From assembly GCF_024707525.1 (NCBI RefSeq), contig NZ_CP062231.1:4278001-4342000 (forward strand): a stretch of DNA of 64,000 nucleotides. The letters run 5' to 3'. The notes under the pieces were generated by a model. That model searched no databases, was not told the DNA's origin, and saw nothing but the letters and a program-made list of their open reading frames with translations. This DNA comes from Rhizobium sp. TH2. Its GTDB lineage: Bacteria > Pseudomonadota > Alphaproteobacteria > Rhizobiales > Rhizobiaceae. Positions 56,388-64,000 of this stretch are shown in pieces; position 1 is the stretch's first letter; every line of letters begins with the position of its first letter. Position numbers and translations under genes: made by a program.

Positions 56388-57272
56388 TCAACTGAGTTCC
56401 AACAGCACGATTTCGGGCGACGACATGAATCTCATCGGGATTCCAGTGCATCCAAGGCCCCGTGAAATAATCATTTCCGAACCTCCTTCAAGAATATGTC
56501 CGGCAGCGTATCTCGAACCATACTGCGACGGGACAAGCGGTCTCCAGCCAAAGAGATTTATCTGTCCACCATGAGTGTGCCCGCACAACGTAAGCGAGAC
56601 GCGGCTGGGCACAAGCGGGAATATGTCAGGCTCGTGAGCCAAGAGTATCACAGGTGCACCGTCGGTAACCTGCGCCAGAGTGCGCGGCAGATCGTCAATG
56701 CCATTCTTTACGGCCAGAAGGTCTCCTAGACCAGCAAGCCAGAAAGGGTGCCCATCCTTCTCGAGCCGGACGGATTCGTTGACGTAGGTGGCTATACCCG
56801 CTCGGATGAGTGCTTTCTGCGCAACGGGCATCACCGTCGGATCACGCTGGAAGGCTTCGTCGTGCCAATAGTCGTGGTTTCCGAAAATGGCATGAACACC
56901 AAGCGGCGCTGCCAAGACTTTCAACGCGGCCGCCCAATCGTACGGATCAACTTCTCTCGCGAAATGGGGGATTGCAGTGCAATAATCACCAAGCAAAAGT
57001 ATTATGTCCGGCATCAAACGATTGGCTTGCCCGCAGGTATCCCGAATTCTTTCAACGGTCATCCAGGGGTCGGCTGCATGGAAATCGGACAAGATTGCAG
57101 CCCGTAGCCGCAGACCGGGCGTCCAGTTGCGAGGTGTAAGGCGGTAGGTGGTGACGTCCGGTTCTGCCATGGCCTCCGCCGTTGGATAGCCCATTGCAGC
57201 GGCAAGTACCGCGATGGCCGCGACTGCCGTTTTTAGAAATCTGCGCCTTGTGAACATCTCGGATCTACGCAT
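56388..57272 (-). CDS. Tat-exported metallophosphoesterase (calcineurin-like)
   Basis: A 294-residue enzyme. The N-terminus FTRRRFLKTAVAAIAVLAAA is a twin-arginine signal. Dimetal ligands appear in order: ILSDFHAADPW, ILLLGDYCT, IFGNHDYWHD, LLAHEPD and LCGHTHGGQINLFGW. The GHTHGGQ ending is typical of the YaeI/PhoD-like phosphoesterases. It acts in the periplasm or on the membrane surface. Substrate unknown. Confidence 0.9.
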   Translation of the reverse strand: MRRSEMFTRRRFLKTAVAAIAVLAAAMGYPTAEAMAEPDVTTYRLTPRNWTPGLRLRAAILSDFHAADPWMTVERIRDTCGQANRLMPDIILLLGDYCTAIPHFAREVDPYDWAAALKVLAAPLGVHAIFGNHDYWHDEAFQRDPTVMPVAQKALIRAGIATYVNESVRLEKDGHPFWLAGLGDLLAVKNGIDDLPRTLAQVTDGAPVILLAHEPDIFPLVPSRVSLTLCGHTHGGQINLFGWRPLVPSQYGSRYAAGHILEGGSEMIISRGLGCTGIPMRFMSSPEIVLLELS

Positions 57273-57397
57273 GAAAAACTTCCTGGGACAGGACTGCCGG
57301 CCAACTTGGCGCGATGGGAAATGTCACGTGGCTAAGGTGTCTGAGAGAGCGGAGTACGTCTGTCCTCTGGTGCGACCACGCTCGCTTTAAACATGGT

Positions 57398-57730
57398 CTA
57401 TAGCCGGAAGGCTCTTTGCAAAAAACCAATCGCCCTATCAAAGCGCCCAAGGCGAGCGTTGGCACGGCCGGACTTCAGGGGCGATGATGATTCGGATGTG
57501 ATTAATATCCAGGGCCGGCGAATATGCAGCGTTTGACGCTCCGACGCTTTCTTCATCATATAATGCAACGCGAGTTGATCGATAGCTGCTTCAATCTCAG
57601 TGTCCGAGAGTTCCGGAAACGCTGTAAAGCACTCGCCTCGCAATTCCGAGATCACAAAACGCCCCCTGGTCCTTTCCAAGGTCTGGAGGAATACTGGTTC
57701 TATCAGAGATTCAAGCGTCCGTGTGTCCAT
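57398..57730 (-). CDS. Possible hypothetical protein, 110 residues
   Basis: From the ATG at 57730 the frame reads MDTRTLESLIEPVFLQTLER then FPELSDTEIEAAIDQLALHY, with a coding look. There is no good ribosome site. Longer frames to 57853 add an implausible N-terminus. Confidence 0.35.
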   Translation of the reverse strand: MDTRTLESLIEPVFLQTLERTRGRFVISELRGECFTAFPELSDTEIEAAIDQLALHYMMKKASERQTLHIRRPWILITSESSSPLKSGRANARLGRFDRAIGFLQRAFRL

Positions 57731-57901
57731 CGGCGAATGATAGTCGATAATCCCCGCTGGGCCAGCCAATAGAACGCCTGATATTGGTAGTAAGATTGGA
57801 TGGGCTGATAGTACTGCTATCGTAGTAGAACGGTGCAGTTTGCTCCGCGACACGTTGATTAGCCGCAGAGTCGAATGGTCAGGCTATGCCCTTGGAAACT
57901 C

Positions 57902-58498
57902 TTAGACCAGCGCCGGCTCAAAAAGAAAGTTCTGCTGGGTCAGTTGGCGAAGGCGGACGTTTTCCAGAATCATGGTGTCGCCGGTTTCGAAAGTGATGTG
58001 CACATCGTCACCCTCTTGCGACATATATGGCTTGAGTTCTTTCAACGCAGCGATACGCACGTCATCAGGACCGGCCACTGCCAAACCAAGAAAGTCGGCG
58101 TTTCGGCCGCTGGTGGCAAAATCTGTCACCACATCAATGTCGCTACCGCGCCCCGTCACATTGTTTGTGATGAATATGAACACGTCGCGACCTTTACCGC
58201 CGGCGAGGATGTCTTCGTCCAAACTGCCGTGGAGAATGTCGTTTCCCGCGTTGCCGAAAAGTCTATCGGCACCCTCCTCACCCTTGAGGTTGTCGTAGCC
58301 ACCGCCGCCGCGGAGGATATCGTTGCCTTTGCCCCCGCCCAGGAGATCGATGCCGCCCTCGCCGAAAAGCCGATCGTTACCATCCAGCGTGACGACAATG
58401 TCATGACCGGCCTTCGCATGGTAAATATAATCATCGTTCGTCGAGGCGTAGAAGATATCGTCCCCCGACGTTCCACCTTTCCGAACAACAATTCGCAT
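57902..58498 (-). CDS. Short RTX (calcium-binding repeat) protein
   Basis: A 198-residue protein from the ATG at 58498 (GGAG seven bases away). RTX repeats run through residues ~10-110 (GTSGDDIFYAS, GEGGIDLLGGGKGNDILRG, GNAGNDILHGS). They are followed by DVFIFITNNV, DIDVVTDFATSGRNADFLGL and a C-terminal FETGDTMILENVRLRQL with an RTX-type secretion end (NFLFEPALV). Type I secretion expected. Confidence 0.88.
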   Translation of the reverse strand: MRIVVRKGGTSGDDIFYASTNDDYIYHAKAGHDIVVTLDGNDRLFGEGGIDLLGGGKGNDILRGGGGYDNLKGEEGADRLFGNAGNDILHGSLDEDILAGGKGRDVFIFITNNVTGRGSDIDVVTDFATSGRNADFLGLAVAGPDDVRIAALKELKPYMSQEGDDVHITFETGDTMILENVRLRQLTQQNFLFEPALV

Positions 58499-58754
58499 GT
58501 GCAACTCCATTGAGAAGGCGACGATGGATGGCAGTCAAATGCCGATGCATGTCCGACAAAGAACGTGCCGATAACAGGCCTCGCTTCCACCATCAGCTGA
58601 TCTACCCGAATGAGACATAAGGGCAGACTCCGAGCGCCCCCTTTCCCTGCGTCACAATCATGCCGCTCCATCATGGTTTCGGCAATGTGCCAAAAGAGAC
58701 GTATGGCTTATCAAAAGGAGGGACGCTGAATTATTGGTCCGGCCGATACACGCT

Positions 58755-58955
58755 TTACTCTCGGTTCCCCGGAAGCTTGGACATTACCTTACGATTATCC
58801 ACCGCTTCAACTTCGAAGCCCATCGTTATCAGTTGCCTGACCGCCTCGCTTCGGGATGAAAAACCATGGTCTTCACAAAAACTGTCTCTCGCCCTTACGT
58901 CAGAGGCCGGCAAAGATATTGTTATGCGACGCTGTTTAACTGTCGTTCTCGTCAT
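58755..58955 (-). CDS. Ribbon-helix-helix (CopG-like) regulator
   Basis: A 66-residue protein from the ATG at 58955, preceded by AGGAGGGG. The N-terminal strand VKQRRITISLPASDV and the helices RARDSFCEDHGFSS and SEAVRQLITMGFE fit the RHH fold of plasmid and toxin-antitoxin regulators. No toxin gene is next to it. Confidence 0.7.
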   Translation of the reverse strand: MTRTTVKQRRITISLPASDVRARDSFCEDHGFSSRSEAVRQLITMGFEVEAVDNRKVMSKLPGNRE

Positions 58956-59174
58956 AAGACGACCCCTCCTGCTCGCCACGGCTCGATTTTTACATACTTT
59001 GAACCATTGCGACAGCAAGCTCAGCGCGCATTTTGCCTCCTATTAACGGCCCCGACTTTCCAATCGATCGGAGCCGTAGGATCGAGGGATCGGGACATAC
59101 TCCGAAGGCAGTAGGCTCATTCCCGAGAAAGCCCAATTGCAAGTATACGCGGTTGGGGACAGAGTCCGGTTACT

Positions 59175-59229
59175 CCCCAGCGAACTGGGGTTTCCCACTC
59201 TACGGCCGGCTCCTCACCGGCCGCCTTTT
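59175..59229 (+). terminator. Hairpin pair ending in an intrinsic terminator; possible sRNA 3' end
   Basis: CCCCAG-CGAA-CTGGGG (59175-59190) is followed by CGGCCGG (59203-59209), loop CTCCTCA, CCGGCCG (59217-59223) and CCTTTTCC. A small RNA starting near 59100 could end here. Confidence 0.6.
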
Positions 59230-59656
59230 CCTAGCGGGTATCATATCAAGGCGGTCGATCCTGCCGCTATCGATGGAAACCGCTCCAGGCGCCGTTCTGT
59301 CATCTTGGAAATGTAGAAGCATAAGCCGTTAGCATAACGACTATACAAGCACTGTTTCTTCAATAATCGACAATTATAGGTATACGATCATCCTATCTGC
59401 TGTCTGGTCATCTTTAAAGATTTGCTCTCTACTTGAGTTCTCCGGGCGGTTCGGACGCCGCAACATCCGAAGGTCAAGCCCTAGCAAACCACGCCGCCCG
59501 GAACCATCTCACCAATCAGACTTGAGAGGACGGAACCTCGGGGGCTGTGGTAACCATAAATCCTGTTGAAGTCACCTTCACAATAAGTTGATTTCAGGAC
59601 CTAGTTAACTTGGAATATATTATTTATGTCCCAGTATAAAGGACGCCAGCAGGAAC

Positions 59657-59690
59657 CGGCCGGACGAAAGATCCGGTCGTTTTCTTTTTT
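59657..59690 (+). terminator. Strong intrinsic terminator, possible sRNA end
   Basis: An 8-bp stem 59657-59664/59672-59679 (CGGCCGGA with TCCGGTCG, one G-U pair), loop CGAAAGA, is followed by TTTTCTTTTTT. Upstream, TATAAAGG at 59635 is AT-rich. No ORF ends here, so a small RNA is likely. Confidence 0.7.
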
Positions 59691-60023
59691 ACTTTGATTT
59701 GATCTGGCGGTTTGCGGTAGCCGCTCACGCCAAACTCCAACGTCACGTGCACACCCAAAAGGTCTGGCTCCCATCAAAGCCGTTGGGTTGGAAACCTACT
59801 CGCAGCCAGATCACCGGACGGCATAAACGACGTGGGATCAAGCGTCGTTCTTGGCAGAAATCGGCGCCAAACGTAACGACGAACTGTGCAGCTGGCAGGA
59901 AGCCGGTAAAGCGTGTCGCAGCTCTTTGGAGCCACACACATCCTCAGGGCGTAGGAGCCTGCCGCGTACACAGCAGGCTCTGGAGTTCTGCCTCGGAGGC
60001 CCCGACCGCAATGCAAATCCTCG

Positions 60024-63000
60024 TCAGAGGATGAAATCATCCCGGCCCAAGTGCTTGAGAATCGTATCGGCAAGCACGATCACTCCCTCTTCGGTGGTGA
60101 TTACAACGTCGCCATCCACTTCGGTCATATGGTTCTGCTTGAGGTCGCGCCAATTATCGATGTCAGTAATGGCCGAAAGATCAAGCATGTCGTGTTTGCT
60201 CCCTTTGGCCGAGAAGTCGGTGATGACGTCCGATCCATGATTGCTGCCGAAAACGAAGATATCTCGCCCTCGCCCACCACTGAGAGTGTCGTCCCCGCCG
60301 TTGCCGGTCAGGGTGTCCTTGTCGCCCAGGCCGAATATGTCATCCTTGCCTTCACCTCCGACAAGATTGTTCTTTCGTTTGGTGCCGGTGATGTTCTCGG
60401 CGACATCGGTGACATCGAATGTGATCGTGCGCGCCACGTCGTCCGTGTCCTCGCCGCCGCCCGCGACGCCGCCATCGTCCGTGACATTGAAGGCGAAGGA
60501 ACCGAGATTGTCACCGAACGCGTTTCCGGCCGGTTTCCAGACCAGATCAGCCAGATCATCGGCATCTACGACCTGGCCGATCGTCACCGCCGTTCCATCA
60601 AGGGTAAGTTCACCTGATGTCGCCAGGGACGTGATCGTTATCGATGCGAAGGCATCGCCATCGATGTCCGTGAAGCCGAAATCGCCGACAGTGAACGAGT
60701 AGGACGTGTCCTCCAGGATTGAGATCGTCTTGTCGCTGCCCGTAGGGGCATCGTTGACCGCATCGAACACGATCGCTTGCGTCGCCGCCTTGCTGCCGCC
60801 ATTGCCGTCGATGACGCTGTAGCTCAGCGTCACCGTGCCGTTGGAATTGGCGGCCGGCGTGATCGTGTAGGTGCCGTCGCCATTGTCGACGACGGTGGCG
60901 CCGCCATTGGCCGAGAGCCCGGAGACCGACAGCGTATCGCCGTCGATGTCGCTGAAGCCGGCCAGCAGATTGGCGGCACTGACGATATAGGCGGTGTCTT
61001 CGCTGCCATGGGCCGGGCTTGCCGAGGCCGAGCCGGTCGGGTCGTCATTGACCGCATCGAACACCACCGACTGCGTCGCCGGCTTGGTGCCGCCATTGCC
61101 GTCGATGAGATTGTAGCTCAGCGTCACCGTGCCGTTGAAGTTCGCCACCGGCGTGATCGTATAGGTGCCGTCGCCATTGTCGACGACCGTCGCACCGCCA
61201 TTGGCCGAGAGGCCGGAGACCGACAGCGTGTCGCCGTCGATGTCGGAGAAACCGGCCAGCAAATTTGCGGCGCTGACGATATAGGCGGTGTCCTCGGTGC
61301 CATGGGCGAGGCTCGCCGAGGCCGAGCCGGTCGGTGCGTCATTGACCGCATCGAACACCACCGACTGCGTCGCCGGCTTGGTGCCGCCGTTGCCGTCGAT
61401 GACAGTGTAGCTCAGCGTCACCGTGCCGTTGAAGTTGGCCACCGGCGTGATCGTATAGGTGCCGTCGCCATTGTCGACGACGGTGGCACCACCATTGGCC
61501 GAGAGGCCTGAGACCGACAGCGTATCGCCGTCGATGTCGCTGAAGCCGGCCAAGAGGTCGGCAGCGCTCACCGTATAGGCGGTGTCCTCCGTGCCATGGG
61601 CGAGGCTCGCCGAGGCCGCACCGGTCGGGGCATCGTTGACCGCATCGAACACGATCGCTTGCGTCGCCGCCTTGCTGCCGCCATTGCCGTCGATGACGCT
61701 GTAGCTCAGCGTCACCGTGCCGTTGGAATTGGCGGCCGGCGTGATCGTGTAGGTGCCGTCGCCATTGTCGACGACGGTGGCGCCGCCATTGGCCGAGAGC
61801 CCGGAGACCGACAGCGTATCGCCGTCGATGTCGCTGAAGCCGGCCAGCAGATTGGCGGCACTGACGATATAGGCGGTGTCTTCGCTGCCATGGGCCGGGC
61901 TTGCCGAGGCCGAGCCGGTCGGGTCGTCATTGACCGCATCGAACACCACCGACTGCGTCGCCGGCTTGGTGCCGCCGTTGCCGTCGATGACAGTGTAGCT
62001 CAGCGTCACCGTGCCGTTGAAGTTGGCCACCGGCGTGATCGTGTAGGTGCCATTGCCGTTGTCGACGACGGTGGCGCCGCCATTGGCCGAGAGGCCGGAG
62101 ACCGACAGCGTATCGCCGTCGATGTCGGAGAATCCGGCCAACAAATTCGCGGCGCTGACAACATAGGCGCTGTCCTCTGTGCCGTGGGCGAGGCTTGCCG
62201 AGGCCGAGCCGGCCGGGGCGTCGTTGACTGGGGTTACGCTGACTGTCTGCGTTGCGGCCTTCGTTCCACCGTGGCCATCCACGACATTGTAGTTCAGCGT
62301 CAGGGTACCGTTGAAGTTGGCAGCAAGCGTGATCGTATAGGTGCCATTGCCGTTGTTGACGACGGTGGCGCCATTGCTGGCGGTGAGATTGCTGACGGAG
62401 AGCGTGTCGCCGTCGATGTCAGAGAAGCCGGCCAGCAGGTTGGCGGCGCTGACGATATAGGCGGTGTCTTCGCTGCCATGGGCCGGGCTTGCCGAGGCCG
62501 AGCCGGTCGGGTCGTCATTGACCGCATCGAACACCACCGACTGGGTCGCCGGCTTGGTGCCGCCATTGCCGTCGATGACATTGTAGCTCAGCGTCACCGT
62601 GCCGTTGAAGTTCGCCACCGGCGTGATCGTATAGGTGCCGTCGCCATTGTCGACGACCGTCGCACCGCCATTGGCCGAGAGGCCGGAGACCGACAGCGTG
62701 TCGTCGTCGATGTCGGAGAAACCGGCCAGCAAATTTGCGGCGCTGACGATATAGGCGGTGTCCTCGGTGCCATGGGCGAGGCTCGCCGAGGCCGAGCCGG
62801 TCGGTGCGTCATTGACCGCATCGAACACCACCGACTGCGTCGCCGGCTTGGTGCCGCCGTTGCCGTCGATGAGATTGTAGCTCAGCGTCACCGTGCCGTT
62901 GAAGTTGGCCACCGGCGTGATCGTATAGGTGCCGTCGCCATTGTCGACGACGGTGGCACCACCATTGGCCGAGAGCCCGGAGACCGACAGCGTATCGCCG

Positions 63001-64000
63001 TCGATGTCGCTGAAGCCGGCCAAGAGGTCGGCAGCGCTCACCGTATAGGCGGTGTCCTCCGTGCCATGGGCGAGGCTTGCCGAGGCCGAGCCGGTCGGGG
63101 CATCGTTGACCGCATCGAACACGATCGCTTGCGTCGCCGCCTTGCTGCCGCCATTGCCGTCGATGACGCTGTAGCTCAGCGTCACCGTGCCGTTGGAATT
63201 GGCGGCCGGCGTGATCGTGTAGGTGCCGTCGCCATTGTCGACGACGGTGGCGCCGCCATTGGCCGAGAGCCCGGAGACCGACAGCGTATCGCCGTCGATG
63301 TCGCTGAAGCCGGCCAGCAGATTGGCGGCACTGACGATATAGGCGGTGTCTTCGCTGCCATGGGCCGGGCTTGCCGAGGCCGAGCCGGTCGGGTCGTCAT
63401 TGACCGCATCGAACACCACCGACTGCGTCGCCGGCTTGGTGCCGCCATTGCCGTCGATGAGATTGTAGCTCAGCGTCACCGTGCCGTTGAAGTTCGCCAC
63501 CGGCGTGATCGTATAGGTGCCGTCGCCATTGTCGACGACCGTCGCACCGCCATTGGCCGAGAGGCCGGAGACCGACAGCGTGTCGCCGTCGATGTCGGAG
63601 AAACCGGCCAGCAAATTTGCGGCGCTGACGATATAGGCGGTGTCCTCGGTGCCATGGGCGAGGCTCGCCGAGGCCGAGCCGGTCGGTGCGTCATTGACCG
63701 CATCGAACACCACCGACTGCGTCGCCGGCTTGGTGCCGCCGTTGCCGTCGATGACAGTGTAGCTCAGCGTCACCGTGCCGTTGAAGTTGGCCACCGGCGT
63801 GATCGTATAGGTGCCGTCGCCATTGTCGACGACGGTGGCACCACCATTGGCCGAGAGGCCTGAGACCGACAGCGTATCGCCGTCGATGTCGCTGAAGCCG
63901 GCCAAGAGGTCGGCAGCGCTCACCGTATAGGCGGTGTCCTCCGTGCCATGGGCGAGGCTCGCCGAGGCCGCACCGGTCGGGGCATCGTTGACCGCATCGA
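60024..64000 (-). CDS. Giant repetitive adhesin-like protein with VCBS/cadherin-type repeats and C-terminal RTX domain (5' truncated by window)
   Basis: The frame is open from the window edge to 60024; about 1,325 codons are seen and the N-terminus is outside. Eleven or more units of 98 residues (FSDIDGDTLSVSGLSANGGA, NGDGTYTITPVANFNGTVTL, GNGGTKPATQSVVFDAVND) are tandem Ig/cadherin-like domains of the VCBS or Tandem-95 kind. A different last unit follows (EDTSYSFTVGDFGFTDIDGD), then RTX nonapeptides (GGEGKDDIFGLGDKDTLTGN) and a DFIL end typical of type I substrates. Likely a secreted surface or biofilm adhesin. Confidence 0.92.
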   Translation of the reverse strand, partial: DAVNDAPTGAASASLAHGTEDTAYTVSAADLLAGFSDIDGDTLSVSGLSANGGATVVDNGDGTYTITPVANFNGTVTLSYTVIDGNGGTKPATQSVVFDAVNDAPTGSASASLAHGTEDTAYIVSAANLLAGFSDIDGDTLSVSGLSANGGATVVDNGDGTYTITPVANFNGTVTLSYNLIDGNGGTKPATQSVVFDAVNDDPTGSASASPAHGSEDTAYIVSAANLLAGFSDIDGDTLSVSGLSANGGATVVDNGDGTYTITPAANSNGTVTLSYSVIDGNGGSKAATQAIVFDAVNDAPTGSASASLAHGTEDTAYTVSAADLLAGFSDIDGDTLSVSGLSANGGATVVDNGDGTYTITPVANFNGTVTLSYNLIDGNGGTKPATQSVVFDAVNDAPTGSASASLAHGTEDTAYIVSAANLLAGFSDIDDDTLSVSGLSANGGATVVDNGDGTYTITPVANFNGTVTLSYNVIDGNGGTKPATQSVVFDAVNDDPTGSASASPAHGSEDTAYIVSAANLLAGFSDIDGDTLSVSNLTASNGATVVNNGNGTYTITLAANFNGTLTLNYNVVDGHGGTKAATQTVSVTPVNDAPAGSASASLAHGTEDSAYVVSAANLLAGFSDIDGDTLSVSGLSANGGATVVDNGNGTYTITPVANFNGTVTLSYTVIDGNGGTKPATQSVVFDAVNDDPTGSASASPAHGSEDTAYIVSAANLLAGFSDIDGDTLSVSGLSANGGATVVDNGDGTYTITPAANSNGTVTLSYSVIDGNGGSKAATQAIVFDAVNDAPTGAASASLAHGTEDTAYTVSAADLLAGFSDIDGDTLSVSGLSANGGATVVDNGDGTYTITPVANFNGTVTLSYTVIDGNGGTKPATQSVVFDAVNDAPTGSASASLAHGTEDTAYIVSAANLLAGFSDIDGDTLSVSGLSANGGATVVDNGDGTYTITPVANFNGTVTLSYNLIDGNGGTKPATQSVVFDAVNDDPTGSASASPAHGSEDTAYIVSAANLLAGFSDIDGDTLSVSGLSANGGATVVDNGDGTYTITPAANSNGTVTLSYSVIDGNGGSKAATQAIVFDAVNDAPTGSDKTISILEDTSYSFTVGDFGFTDIDGDAFASITITSLATSGELTLDGTAVTIGQVVDADDLADLVWKPAGNAFGDNLGSFAFNVTDDGGVAGGGEDTDDVARTITFDVTDVAENITGTKRKNNLVGGEGKDDIFGLGDKDTLTGNGGDDTLSGGRGRDIFVFGSNHGSDVITDFSAKGSKHDMLDLSAITDIDNWRDLKQNHMTEVDGDVVITTEEGVIVLADTILKHLGRDDFIL
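60745..64000 (-). repeat. 294-bp tandem repeats with a three-unit higher-order pattern
   Basis: Units of 294 bp are in register with the 98-residue protein repeat. Unit types alternate A-B-C: A has TVSAADLL, B has IVSAANLL with NLIDGNGG, and C has ASPAHGSEDTAY with ITPAANSNG and SKAATQAI. Triplets at ~60745-61630 and ~63097-64000 appear identical at base level, 2352 bp (8 units) apart. Two central units (6 and 7) are most diverged. Confidence 0.85.

Larger units (their letters stand above)
58956..60023. other. Gene-poor stretch with two intrinsic terminators
   Basis: No protein gene is supported over ~1 kb. Two plus-strand terminators are listed separately. Between them the sequence holds an AT-rich stretch (59330-59640). 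Confidence 0.4.

Noticed and set aside
61596..63863. A 755-codon plus-strand open frame opposite the giant repeat protein
   Set aside because: It is the antisense shadow of the 294-bp repeats: same period, Arg/Gly-rich low-complexity translation, no ribosome site. The minus frame has VCBS and RTX motifs.
60745..64000. CRISPR array
   Set aside because: The repeats are 294 bp, in frame and encode 98-residue domains; there are no short repeats with unique spacers.

Overview
The window looks like chromosomal DNA of a rhizobial alphaproteobacterium (order Hyphomicrobiales/Rhizobiales). The basis is gene content and style: a CpdR-type response regulator, a gltB/gltD pair, KpsF, GalU, a DUF459 protein, long GC-rich palindromic intergenic repeats, an anti-Shine-Dalgarno small RNA of the AbcR/NfeR kind, and a ROSE-like thermometer in front of a small heat-shock gene. 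The genus cannot be fixed from sequence alone.

Positions 1-27 kb are core genome: a secreted 5'-nucleotidase with a C-terminal LysM domain, hemH, a qmcA/nfeD pair, KpsF, a DUF2459 protein, an outer-membrane barrel protein, GalU, an MltB-type lytic transglycosylase, a DUF459 protein, glutamate synthase (gltB and gltD, with a vapBC toxin-antitoxin pair between them), threonine aldolase, Hsp20, a lysophospholipase-like hydrolase, a HisN-type phosphatase, an N-formylglutamate amidohydrolase and CpdR. This part ends at tRNA-Val(GAC).

From 27.2 kb the window becomes accessory. A tyrosine integrase lies just downstream of the tRNA, with an excisionase-like HTH gene, a divergent regulator pair around a 13-bp inverted repeat, and then about 1.5 kb of degenerate 0.5-kb tandem repeats with AT-rich tracts unlike the rest of the window. 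From 33 to 42 kb there are broken genes (a frameshifted EEP-family protein, a frameshifted GAF-GGDEF protein, a double-frameshifted integrase), an orphan TctC-type binding protein and a GAF-adenylate cyclase. From 42 to 47 kb there are small hypothetical genes, a GH128-like glucanase, a GFA-domain protein and a short RTX protein.

The most notable system is at 47.6-52.0 kb on the minus strand: XRE regulator, SARP/TPR regulator, a Cys-free 72-residue peptide, YcaO and TfuA. All are tightly spaced or overlapping. It reads as a compact RiPP locus, probably for backbone thioamidation, with the 72-residue protein as candidate precursor. No exporter or peptidase is visible.

From 52 to 64 kb there are low-density small genes, two more short RTX proteins, a Tat-exported metallophosphoesterase, an RHH regulator and, running off the right edge, the C-terminal 1.3 thousand residues of a giant adhesin-like protein. 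That protein has near-identical 294-bp repeats ending in an RTX domain. Four separate RTX-type proteins in the window imply a type I secretion system encoded elsewhere.
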